Below are positions 1 through 5,786 of a stretch of 5,864 nt of DNA, in pieces. Both the position numbers and the translations under genes were made by a program. A model generated the notes under the pieces. That model searched no databases. It had not been told where the DNA came from and was given only the letters and a program-made list of their open reading frames with translations. Origin of the DNA: an uncultured bacterium (GTDB taxonomy: Bacteria; Bdellovibrionota_C; UBA2361; SZUA-149; CALKYB01); contig CALKYB010000185.1 in NCBI GenBank assembly GCA_938003565.1, positions 1 through 5,864 on the forward strand. Direction: 5' to 3'. Position 1 is the first letter of the stretch. Every line of letters starts with the position of its first letter.

Positions 1-10
1 ACTTATTGAT

Positions 11-688
11 TTAGCCAAAAATTAGGTGAAGATATGGACCGAAGGCGTCAGGTAAAAATTGTAGGATCCATAGAAAAACAAAATTTAAATAGGGATTGAT
101 CATTCCTGACATAAAAAGAGCAACTACGATTAACAATCCAAACTTCTCAATCTTCGCGTATTGTCTAGACAAGTTGTCTGGAAGTAGACCAAAAAGTATT
201 CTTCCACCGTCCAGAGGCAGAATAGGAATCAAGTTAAAAAAGGCTAGGAGCAAATTAATAAAAACAGAGGTGAGGCAAAATCTCTGGAAGAATTCCACTG
301 AAGAGCTGACTGTTTTGGGATCAGTGCCAATGCCAAGTTTAAGCGAGACAAAGAACAATAATCCAAAAACAAACGTAAGGATAAAGTTGCTTATAGGACC
401 AGCTGCCGCGACAATGACAGTCCCCTTCTTAGGATCTTGGAAATTCCTTGGGTTGTAAGGGACCGGTTTCGCTCCGCCAATAGCAGGAAGGCCATTCCAA
501 ATCAGCATTCCTGGAACTAAAATGCTCATAAAGGGGTCAATATGAGGTATGGGATTGATAGTGAGTCTTCCTAAATCTTTGGCTGTATTGTCTCCAAGTT
601 TGTAGGCCGCCCAGGCATGGGCCAGCTCGTGGATGACCATTGCAACCAGAAGTACACTGACTAATATAATAACTGTTTGGGGATCCAT
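11..688 (-). CDS. Site-2 protease family (M50) intramembrane zinc metalloprotease
   Basis: An integral-membrane metalloprotease of the S2P/M50 family, which cuts substrates inside the lipid bilayer; the substrate here is unknown. The 225-residue protein has the zinc motif HELAH at residues 20-24 (ligands H20 and H24, catalytic E21) inside the first hydrophobic segment. The second motif is PLDGGR at 158-163, with D160 the expected third zinc ligand, preceded by NLIP. The family-typical GAKPVP (72-77) and GPISN (97-101) are also present. Hydrophobic stretches at about 4-24, 53-70, 91-116, 138-158 and 183-210 suggest five or six membrane segments. There is no PDZ domain, so it belongs with the short stand-alone S2P proteins and not the RseP type. 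The ATG start is supported by AGGA (complement of 697-700) eight bases upstream. It diverges from the trans-sulfuration operon. The family call is firm; the physiological role cannot be read from the sequence. Confidence 0.93.
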   Translation of the reverse strand: MDPQTVIILVSVLLVAMVIHELAHAWAAYKLGDNTAKDLGRLTINPIPHIDPFMSILVPGMLIWNGLPAIGGAKPVPYNPRNFQDPKKGTVIVAAAGPISNFILTFVFGLLFFVSLKLGIGTDPKTVSSSVEFFQRFCLTSVFINLLLAFFNLIPILPLDGGRILFGLLPDNLSRQYAKIEKFGLLIVVALFMSGMINPYLNFVFLWILQFLPDAFGPYLHLIFG

Positions 689-773
689 GAGACTGTTCCT
701 GAGGGTTTAGTAGAAGAATCGTCCAACTTTCTTATCAAATCTTGGTGTTGTCAATAGAGGAGTCTTGTTGCAT

Positions 774-855
774 AGCCAAGCTCCTAAGCCATTTTCTTGG
801 GCATGATCGAGGTTACAAACCGCCTTCTAGAGGGTAGGAGACAGTTGGCTTGGCT
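774..855. repeat. Interrupted inverted repeat, possible structured leader or control element
   Basis: AGCCAAGC at 774-781 is the exact reverse complement of GCTTGGCT at 848-855. Immediately inside, TCCTA (782-786) pairs with TAGGA (835-839), giving two stacked helices separated by a one-sided bulge of about eight bases. TTGGC occurs twice in tandem on the 3' side (845-849 and 850-854), so the outer helix can shift register. The enclosed 48 bases can form small hairpins: GGTT/AACC at 811-821 with an ACA loop, GCC/GGC at 788-802, and CCT/AGG at 823-833. This resembles a multi-branched RNA, but no known riboswitch class is recognisable, and a plausible promoter (838-866) would begin transcription downstream of most of it. 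It could also be a DNA-level binding site or chance. Confidence 0.35.
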
Positions 856-866
856 TTTGCTACTAT
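838..866 (+). promoter_or_regulatory. Candidate sigma70-type promoter of the trans-sulfuration operon
   Basis: GAGACA (838-843, four of six matches to TTGACA) is followed after 17 bases by TACTAT (861-866, four of six matches to TATAAT). TATATT at 864-869 is a better -10 box, but with a 20-base spacer. Either would give a 5' untranslated leader of roughly 45-55 bases before the ATG at 925. The match is moderate and promoters of this phylum may deviate from the consensus, so this is only a candidate. Confidence 0.3.
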
Positions 867-924
867 ATTGGCTTTGGAATTACCCCTATTTTTTAGCTTT
901 TCCACCTTTGGATAGAGTCAATTC

Positions 925-2058
925 ATGAAGCATAAATTTGAAACAAATCTAATTCATATTGGTCAGGACTATAAAGAACAAACCGGTGCTGTTATTCCGC
1001 CGATTTATGCTACCTCGACTTTTGCTCACGGAAATCCCGAGAATTTTGACTATACCCGTTCGGGCAATCCAGGTTTCAGAAACCTAGAGAATACACTGGG
1101 GAGTCTGGAATCTGCAGATTATGCCACAGTTTTTTCTAGTGGAGTTGCTGCGATTACCGCTGTAGTCAGCTCGCTTAAAAGTGGCGATCTGATTGTTGCA
1201 GAGGAGAATATTTATGGCTGTACTTTTAGGCTTTTTGAACAAGTTCTAAGACATTATGGAATCAAGAGTCTTTATCTTGATTTTTCAAAAGAAGAGACTC
1301 TAGAAACCCTCAAGGAGTTATCACCAAAAATAGTTTGGATCGAATCACCGACTAATCCTTTAATGAAGTTGATTGACATAGAAAGAGTAGCCGCTGTTTC
1401 GACCTCCCTTGAAGCTTCGTTGGTGGTTGACAATACTTTTGCTTCGCCCTACTTACAGAAACCCCTGGAGCTAGGAGCCACACTTTCTTTGTCGAGTACC
1501 ACGAAGTATATTAACGGTCATAGTGATTGTTTAGGAGGGGTGGTTTGCACGAACAGTAAAGAATGGTCTGAAAAACTTAATTTTGCGGTAAAAGCCCTGG
1601 GTCTAAACCCATCACCTTTTGATTCTTGGTTAATTTCACGAGGGGTTAAGACTCTTGCGTTACGAATGGAGAGGCACTGTAGCAATGCGCTTAGTTTTGC
1701 TGAGGCTCTTGAGGTTTTACCCGTGACCAACTGGGTTCGGTATCCTTTTTTGCCCAGCGATCCGGACTCCAGTTTGGCACGGCGGCAAATGACAGGAGGC
1801 TCGGGCTTAGTTGTCGCTGAGTTTTCTTATAGCAAAGAAGAGACCATCAAACGGCTAAAGGAGCTTGAGCTGTTTGTGTTAGCTGAGAGTCTTGGTGGTG
1901 TGGAGTCCTTAGTATGTCACCCAGCCTCGATGACCCATGCTTCGGTTCCAAAAGAAGTAAAGGAGAGCGTTGGAATTACGGATTCCCTTGTGCGCTTTTC
2001 AATTGGTATTGAGCATATCGATGATTTGATTGCTGATTTAAAGCGAGCCTTAAGCTAA
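925..2058 (+). CDS. Trans-sulfuration PLP enzyme, cystathionine gamma-synthase/gamma-lyase family
   Basis: A cytosolic PLP enzyme of the Cys/Met metabolism family (fold-type I), at 377 residues the usual length. Visible landmarks are YTRSGNP at 43-49 (Y43 and R45 contact the PLP phosphate of the partner subunit), SSG at 71-73, Y97 (the expected ring-stacking Tyr), VVDNT at 167-171 with D169 for the pyridine nitrogen, and SSTTKYINGHSD at 190-201 with K194 as the Schiff-base lysine. ESLGGVESL (321-329) and R357 in RFSIG, the expected carboxylate anchor, complete the active site. Every expected catalytic residue is present. Family members include cystathionine gamma-synthase (MetB), gamma-lyase and beta-lyase (MetC); sequence alone does not fix which. 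Because the next gene looks like a gamma-synthase, a lyase role is plausible. It is the first gene of an operon with the next gene six bases downstream. The ATG start has a weak GGATAGAG upstream, and homology begins almost at once (TNLIHIGQD). Confidence 0.93.
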   Translation: MKHKFETNLIHIGQDYKEQTGAVIPPIYATSTFAHGNPENFDYTRSGNPGFRNLENTLGSLESADYATVFSSGVAAITAVVSSLKSGDLIVAEENIYGCTFRLFEQVLRHYGIKSLYLDFSKEETLETLKELSPKIVWIESPTNPLMKLIDIERVAAVSTSLEASLVVDNTFASPYLQKPLELGATLSLSSTTKYINGHSDCLGGVVCTNSKEWSEKLNFAVKALGLNPSPFDSWLISRGVKTLALRMERHCSNALSFAEALEVLPVTNWVRYPFLPSDPDSSLARRQMTGGSGLVVAEFSYSKEETIKRLKELELFVLAESLGGVESLVCHPASMTHASVPKEVKESVGITDSLVRFSIGIEHIDDLIADLKRALS

Positions 2059-2064
2059 AAGGAA

Positions 2065-3558
2065 ATGAGAGATCTTTTAAAGAACCCGGCGTCGAGGCCT
2101 AGTGATTTGGGGCAGGCGATGCCAGAGAGCTCTCACGCAGTCTCAGTTGCAATGCCTTTGATGGAGCACGTCCATGGCTACGAAGAGGGAAACTCTGAGG
2201 TTTTAGATAAATTGCAGACCGGTTATCCCAGATTTTTCATTCATCGAAGCTTGGAGAATTATTTTAATGCTCAGTTGGAGATGTTTGGGAAAGAAGGAGA
2301 GGTTTGTTTTTGCTTTCCTTCAGAGAGAGTTGCACTAAGGGCTTTGGAGTATCTTTCTGAGCAAGGTCGGATTCAAAGAATTGAACATGATATTTGGGCT
2401 TTGTTCATTGATTCCTCACTCTATAGTTTAGCTAAGGACTATTGGCAGCATACTGGTGAAATAATTTCTTCACGAAGAATTTTGGAACCTGAGTTTGACT
2501 TAGCGGCTGCAGATAATGCTCGGAGGCTTATTCGTCAACGAATCTCTAGATATAGTAAAAACACCACTGAGCAGAATGTTTTTCTTTCGCCCAGTGGAAT
2601 GGCTTCTTTCTTTTTAGCTTTACGGTCTGTTAGTGAAGATTTGACTAGATCCAATATTTTGCAAGTAGGTTTTCCTTATGTAGATTCTCTCAAGTTGATT
2701 GAGAAATTTTGTTCAAATCATTATTTGGTTTCTAAGATTGGTAGTCCTGGAAATGATGATCGGAGAGATTATTCGTATATCGAGGATTTGGTTGCTGGTA
2801 AAAAAGTAGATTCAGTATTTGTGGAATTTCCAACCAATGCGACTCTAGCAGTAGTAGACTTGCCTCGAATTTCCAAAATCGCTCGGAAGTATGGGGTGCC
2901 TTTAGTGGTTGATGATACCATTGGAAGCTTTTTTAATTTAGATCTTTCTGAGTATGCGGATATAGTAGTTAGCAGTTTAACTAAGTATTTTTCCGGAGTA
3001 GGGGATGTGATGGCTGGCTCCTTAGTAGTCAATCCGAACTCCCCGAGCTTTTTGGATCTGCAAAAAAAAGTTGAGCAACAGGCAGAGGAAGATTTGTTGT
3101 TTGGGGGAGATGCCATTGTTCTTGAAAAAAACTCTCGCAATTACGAAAAAAATCTTGTCTCTATACAAGAATCTACCAAAGCACTGGTAGAAGTGCTTCA
3201 AGAACATCCTTTGGTTGAAACCGTCCTTTACCCGGGTTTAGATGGAAAACACCGGTTTGATTCGGTGCGAAAAGACACGGGGGCTTATGGAGGTCTTTTT
3301 TCTATCAAACTTCGGAACGCAAAGCAGGTTACCCAAAAATTTTATGACTCACTAGATTTTTGCAAAGGCCCTAGTTTAGGCACGGTATTTACTATTGTTT
3401 GTCCTTATACGCTGCTAGCCCATTACCATGAGCTAGCCTGGGCTGAGAGCTGTGGGGTCTCTCGAGATTTAGTTCGAGTTTCGGTGGGCCTGGAGCCACT
3501 AGATATTCTGACTTCTAGATTCCAGGCCGCATTGGATAGTTTAGAGAATGATGGGTGA
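2065..3558 (+). CDS. Fungal-type (STR2/met-7-like) cystathionine gamma-synthase homologue, PLP-dependent
   Basis: A second Cys/Met-family PLP enzyme, 497 residues, over 100 longer than its neighbour. From memory, its N-terminal blocks match the fungal cystathionine gamma-synthases: LGxxxPxxxHAVSV at 15-28, GYEEG at 38-42, TGYPRFFIH at 52-60, and YWQHTGEIISSR at 126-137. The fold-type I core follows: SPSGMAS at 175-181 (phosphate side), VVDDT at 281-285 with D283 for the pyridine nitrogen, SSLTKYFSGVGD at 303-314 with K307 as the PLP lysine, and R471 in RVSVG as the carboxylate anchor. The expected reaction is gamma-replacement on an activated homoserine by cysteine, giving cystathionine; the acyl donor cannot be read. 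The ATG at 2065 has AAAGGA almost touching it (one-base spacing). TTG at 2107 (GAGG nine bases upstream) or ATG at 2119 are alternatives, but the conserved LGxxxP block begins at residue 15, just at or before both, so the upstream start is preferred. It is co-transcribed with the preceding gene. Confidence 0.88.
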   Translation: MRDLLKNPASRPSDLGQAMPESSHAVSVAMPLMEHVHGYEEGNSEVLDKLQTGYPRFFIHRSLENYFNAQLEMFGKEGEVCFCFPSERVALRALEYLSEQGRIQRIEHDIWALFIDSSLYSLAKDYWQHTGEIISSRRILEPEFDLAAADNARRLIRQRISRYSKNTTEQNVFLSPSGMASFFLALRSVSEDLTRSNILQVGFPYVDSLKLIEKFCSNHYLVSKIGSPGNDDRRDYSYIEDLVAGKKVDSVFVEFPTNATLAVVDLPRISKIARKYGVPLVVDDTIGSFFNLDLSEYADIVVSSLTKYFSGVGDVMAGSLVVNPNSPSFLDLQKKVEQQAEEDLLFGGDAIVLEKNSRNYEKNLVSIQESTKALVEVLQEHPLVETVLYPGLDGKHRFDSVRKDTGAYGGLFSIKLRNAKQVTQKFYDSLDFCKGPSLGTVFTIVCPYTLLAHYHELAWAESCGVSRDLVRVSVGLEPLDILTSRFQAALDSLENDG

Positions 3559-3559
3559 G

Positions 3560-3581
3560 TTTTCTCTTGTTGTTAAGAAAA
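3560..3581. terminator. Weak AT-rich hairpin between convergent genes
   Basis: TTTTCT (3560-3565) and AGAAAA (3576-3581) can pair around a ten-base loop in the 27-base gap between the convergent stops at 3558 and 3586. The stem is short, nearly all A-T and has no dedicated U tract, so it is at best a weak bidirectional terminator. The position is right; the structure is poor. Confidence 0.2.
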
Positions 3582-3585
3582 TGGT

Positions 3586-4218
3586 TTAGTCACGCCAAAT
3601 TGTTTCTGAGGTAGAAAGATCAACCCATCGATCAACCCCTCTCCAACCAGTTGAAGTGCCATAAAGGCCGAAGTCGGAGAGAGAAGTTTCAACTCCAAAT
3701 TGGTTACACATATAGATTGCATAACTAACTTCGCGAGTAGGGCAGACTACATTAGCCATTCTTTTGATACTTCGCTCGGTTTTTACAGGTGAAATCTTTG
3801 AGACATTGTCAGCTGGATTAGCGTTCGCTACTTTAGCTTCCTCTTCTTGAACTTTTTCAAACTGTCCGTATCCAAAAGCTATTAAGTCAGTTGCAATGTG
3901 AACGTCCATAGAAACTTGTCTCTTAACTCCCTTAGGAGGAAGTCGTTTTACAACTACTTCTAGACCAGCCCGTTCTACAGCATCTAAAAAGGAGAATTGG
4001 CGTGCATCGTCCTCGTTAGGAATTAGGGTGTAGTAACGAGCGACTTCAGGTTGGATGCCTGAGGTGAGTCCGGCTACGAGTCGAGATAAATCAACTTTTT
4101 TGTCCAGCCGTCGGGTCGCGCGATCAAGTCCCAATCCATCTATGAAAAGGCCAACTTTTCTTTTTGCCTTTCGCTTAATTACACCGTCTTTCAACAATTG
4201 AAACTCTTCTCTACCCAT
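3586..4218 (-). CDS. NYN domain (PIN-like fold, LabA/DUF88-type) protein with altered third motif
   Basis: NYN domains are PIN-like nuclease folds, usually acting on RNA with a cluster of acidic residues binding metal. This 210-residue protein has the hallmark FIDG at 25-28 (D27), then YYTLIPNEDD (62-71) and the AGLEVVVKRLP strand (84-94). MDVHIATDLIAFGYG (104-118) supplies D105 and D111. The usual next acidic motif (SGDSDF-like) is not there: the aligned stretch reads CPTREV (159-164), just before an otherwise normal helix and strand ending FGVETSL (174-180). The tail GWRGVDRWVDL (191-201) matches the usual NYN C-terminal strand. An insert of about 35 charged residues (119-153) separates the two halves. 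The ATG has AAGG nine bases upstream (complement of 4228-4231). It converges on the trans-sulfuration operon and diverges from the transglycosylase gene. No antitoxin-like partner is adjacent. The domain call is good; nuclease activity is uncertain. Confidence 0.8.
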   Translation of the reverse strand: MGREEFQLLKDGVIKRKAKRKVGLFIDGLGLDRATRRLDKKVDLSRLVAGLTSGIQPEVARYYTLIPNEDDARQFSFLDAVERAGLEVVVKRLPPKGVKRQVSMDVHIATDLIAFGYGQFEKVQEEEAKVANANPADNVSKISPVKTERSIKRMANVVCPTREVSYAIYMCNQFGVETSLSDFGLYGTSTGWRGVDRWVDLSTSETIWRD

Positions 4219-4266
4219 ACTATAATGCCTTAAAAGTTTAATACGACACAGACCGTTGCCAGCTTT

Positions 4267-4283
4267 GGATTATTCAATAATCC
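4267..4283. promoter_or_regulatory. Perfect 8-1-8 palindrome, operator-like
   Basis: GGATTATTCAATAATCC is a perfect inverted repeat with eight-base arms around a single central C. It lies 48 bases upstream of the NYN gene start and about 70 bases before the promoter-like box of the transglycosylase gene. As RNA it would form only a seven-pair stem with a tri-loop and no following U run, so a terminator is unlikely. The compact symmetrical form is typical of a dimeric repressor or activator site. No regulator is encoded nearby and I cannot name the protein. Confidence 0.45.
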
Positions 4284-4333
4284 GTCTCTTCCTAGCAGGT
4301 ATGTAAGGGTGTTATTATCTTTTTTTTGGAATA

Positions 4334-4381
4334 TGTTACACTTTTTCTGATGATATAGTTTTCTTTCAGAAAAATGTAATA
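4334..4381. repeat. Long AT-rich inverted repeat flanking a promoter-like box
   Basis: TTTTTCTGA (4342-4350) is the exact reverse complement of TCAGAAAAA (4366-4374). Outside it, TGTTACA (4334-4340) pairs with TGTAATA (4375-4381) with one G-T pair. Only C4341 is bulged, giving sixteen pairs in all. The 15-base loop (4351-4365) contains TGATATAGT, an extended -10-like sequence. The structure could be a cruciform or binding site over a promoter, or an RNA hairpin if transcription starts farther upstream. There is no U tract after it, so it is not a normal intrinsic terminator. Confidence 0.5.
4351..4359 (+). promoter_or_regulatory. Candidate extended -10 promoter for the transglycosylase-ispF operon
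   Basis: TGATATAGT combines a TG dinucleotide one base upstream with TATAGT, five of six matches to TATAAT; this extended -10 form can work without a good -35 box. No convincing -35 hexamer lies at the usual distance; TTGGAA at 4326-4331 is 22 bases away. Transcription would start near 4366 and leave a leader of about 100 bases before the ATG at 4465. The box lies in the loop of the inverted repeat 4334-4381. Confidence 0.35.
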
Positions 4382-4396
4382 ATTTCAACGACATAG

Positions 4397-4429
4397 ACTC
4401 GCCTGCTTTTTCGACCTTGGTCCGCGAGT
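4397..4429 (+). other. Potential leader hairpin upstream of the transglycosylase gene
   Basis: ACTCGC (4397-4402) pairs with GCGAGT (4424-4429), and inside it GACC (4413-4416) pairs with GGTC (4419-4422) around TT. A possible TTG initiation codon at 4417 would lie in the tip of this structure and has no ribosome-binding sequence before it, which argues for the ATG at 4465 and for this segment being untranslated leader. The six-base arms are short, so chance is possible. Confidence 0.3.
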
Positions 4430-4464
4430 ACGGCTTTGAAACTGCTCTTAAGTTCGGGTGTTAT

Positions 4465-5247
4465 ATGATTCGTCTTCTACTCAGATTTGCTTCATGTAGA
4501 TTTAGTGTTATCCGGCTGCTCTCACTCGCCTTGATAATGAGCCATTTTGTGGGCTGTGTTAGGGTTACTGATGGTATGTCTAATGGGGATTTTGGACTTA
4601 CCGCCACAGGGGAGCAGGCTTTGGAGGAGTTTTATCAATCTGCCCGACATGAGCCGGGGTCGGATGAACATTTTTACTTTCCTAACATTGAGGTTCCCAA
4701 AGAGCCTGAGGTGTTGAGGATGGTTCACCACTATACCAAGAAAGATAGAGAGTATGTAACTCAGGGTTTAGAGAGATTGAATACCTTTGGGGAGTTACTT
4801 CGAGAAGAAATTATCAAAAGAAACATGCCTTTGGAGTTGCTGAATTTGGCCTTCGCTGAGAGTTGCTTTAAGCAGTATGCAAAAAGCCATGCCGGAGCAG
4901 CTGGTATCTGGCAGTTTATGCCAGCTACCGCCCGAGCTTATGGGCTTAGGGTTTCTAGATTTTTTGATGATCGATACAGTCCCGAGATGGCAACCAGAGC
5001 TGCGGTGGATCACTTACAGGATCTTTACAAGGATTTTGGAGATTGGAAACTAGCGATGGCAGCTTATAATGCTGGTCCTGGCAGGATTAGAAAGTCTATG
5101 AAAAAAACAGGAAGTAAAGATTTTTTCACACTTGCTAGGTCTGGTCTTTTGAAAAAAGAAACCTCGGACTATGTTCCAAAGATTCTAGCTTTGACTCATA
5201 TTACTAGAAACCTCAAAGCTTATGGTTTTTTAGGTGAGCAAGATTAA
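4465..5247 (+). CDS. Lytic transglycosylase, MltD/SLT-like, probable lipoprotein
   Basis: A peptidoglycan lytic transglycosylase, which cleaves the MurNAc-GlcNAc bond to form 1,6-anhydro ends in the cell wall. With the ATG at 4465 it has 260 residues. The N-terminus is Arg-rich, followed by a hydrophobic stretch (about 18-30) ending FVGC, with C31 a plausible lipidation site, although F at -3 is unusual for a lipobox. A linker and a helical region precede the SLT domain: AFAES at 129-133 with E132 the expected catalytic acid, GAAGIWQFMPATARAYG at 144-160, and AAYNAGPGRI at 199-208. SDYVPKILALTHI follows, as in MltD-type enzymes. No LysM repeats follow, so it is shorter than E. coli MltD. An in-frame TTG at 4417 would add 16 residues before the signal sequence, with no ribosome-binding site and inside a hairpin, so it is disfavoured. 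Its 3' end overlaps ispF by 14 bases. It is probably periplasmic and membrane-anchored. Confidence 0.9.
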   Translation: MIRLLLRFASCRFSVIRLLSLALIMSHFVGCVRVTDGMSNGDFGLTATGEQALEEFYQSARHEPGSDEHFYFPNIEVPKEPEVLRMVHHYTKKDREYVTQGLERLNTFGELLREEIIKRNMPLELLNLAFAESCFKQYAKSHAGAAGIWQFMPATARAYGLRVSRFFDDRYSPEMATRAAVDHLQDLYKDFGDWKLAMAAYNAGPGRIRKSMKKTGSKDFFTLARSGLLKKETSDYVPKILALTHITRNLKAYGFLGEQD

Positions 5248-5734
5248 TTTAAAAAATATCAGGGTAGGCCATGGCTATGATACTCATCGCCTTTCTGAGG
5301 GACGTGAATTTATTCTTGGGGGTGTTACTATTCCCTTTGATAAAGGTTTAGACGGCCACTCGGATGCTGATGTTCTAATTCATGCAATAATAGATGCGAT
5401 ACTTGGGGCTACAGCCCAAGGTGATATTGGACAGTGGTTCCCTGATACGGATCCCTCATATAAGGACTCATGCAGTAAGAATCTGCTAGATAGGGTTTGG
5501 CGTGAGACAAGGAAGCTTGGTTGGGAGCTAGTAAACTTGGATTCAATAGTTTTCGCACAAGCACCTAAGATACAACCCCATATAGCAACAATTATAACCT
5601 CTTTGGCATCGATTTTAGATTGTGAAGAGTCTCAGATTGGAATTAAAGCCACTACCGGCGAGAAGATAGGCTTTGTTGGCCGCGGCGAAGGAGTGTCCGC
5701 ATCCGCCACTCTACTTTTATATAAAAAATACTAG
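5234..5734 (+). CDS. ispF: 2-C-methyl-D-erythritol 2,4-cyclodiphosphate synthase IspF
   Basis: Cytosolic MEP-pathway enzyme that cyclises 4-diphosphocytidyl-2-C-methyl-D-erythritol 2-phosphate, releasing CMP and giving the cyclodiphosphate on the way to IPP and DMAPP. The 166 residues show all family signatures: VGHGYDTHRL at 11-20 with metal ligands D16 and H18, DGHSDADVLIHA at 40-51 with the third ligand H50, GDIGQWFPDTDP at 63-74, and KATTGEKIGFVGRGEG at 138-153, which binds the nucleotide and phosphates. Family members usually have about 155-160 residues; this one has roughly eight extra residues before the first motif. The start is GTG at 5234, inside the transglycosylase gene (14-base overlap), without a clear Shine-Dalgarno sequence, so translational coupling is likely. 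No ispD is in the window. The protein should be fully active. Confidence 0.97.
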   Translation: MSKINLKNIRVGHGYDTHRLSEGREFILGGVTIPFDKGLDGHSDADVLIHAIIDAILGATAQGDIGQWFPDTDPSYKDSCSKNLLDRVWRETRKLGWELVNLDSIVFAQAPKIQPHIATIITSLASILDCEESQIGIKATTGEKIGFVGRGEGVSASATLLLYKKY

Positions 5735-5786
5735 CGACTAGAGAGTTAGTTCAGGCTGAGAAAATAGGAACAAGTTTTTCGCTAGT
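5730..5786. repeat. Spaced inverted repeat at the ispF stop codon
   Basis: ACTAGCGA (5730-5737, containing the ispF stop) is the exact reverse complement of TCGCTAGT (5779-5786), 41 bases apart. A third related copy, TAGCGAA at 5810-5816, is complementary to TTCGCTA at 5778-5784, so the middle copy could pair with either neighbour. No U tract follows either pairing. It may be a weak terminator or a chance repeat. The remaining bases to the window end (to 5864) show no gene I can assign. Confidence 0.25.

Larger units (their letters stand above)
689..924. other. Divergent intergenic region between the M50 gene and the trans-sulfuration operon
   Basis: These 236 bases carry the start signals of two divergent genes and no credible coding sequence. 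On the minus strand there is an exact TTGACA hexamer (complement of 749-754). The best AT-rich box downstream of it, GATAAG, is only 12 bases away, so it is not a convincing complete promoter. On the plus strand a moderate promoter candidate lies at 838-866 and a weak GGATAGAG ribosome-binding stretch at 910-917 precedes the ATG at 925. The middle is occupied by an interrupted inverted repeat, listed separately. I saw no SAM-I, SAM-II, SAM-IV, cobalamin or T-box consensus by eye. Confidence 0.6.

Noticed and set aside
96..458. Open reading frame of 120 codons on the plus strand
   Set aside because: It is antisense to the M50 gene, whose motifs and length are convincing; the product shows no recognisable features.
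774..855. Possible tRNA, since the span is 82 bases with AGCCAAG/CTTGGCT as a seven-pair acceptor-like stem
   Set aside because: On neither strand is there a T-arm with a TTCRA-type loop next to the 3' acceptor strand, nor a seven-base anticodon loop on a five-pair stem.
730..900. SAM-I riboswitch suggested by CTTATCAA near 730
   Set aside because: The conserved core (GGTGGAGGGA, TGAAACC, GGCAACC) is missing, so the match is limited to the first few bases.
2769..3207. Two minus-strand open frames inside the second PLP gene
   Set aside because: They overlap conserved active-site segments of the plus-strand enzyme and their products look random.
4417..4464. TTG start giving a 276-residue transglycosylase
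   Set aside because: It has no ribosome-binding sequence, lies within a potential hairpin and adds residues before a better signal peptide; kept only as an alternative.
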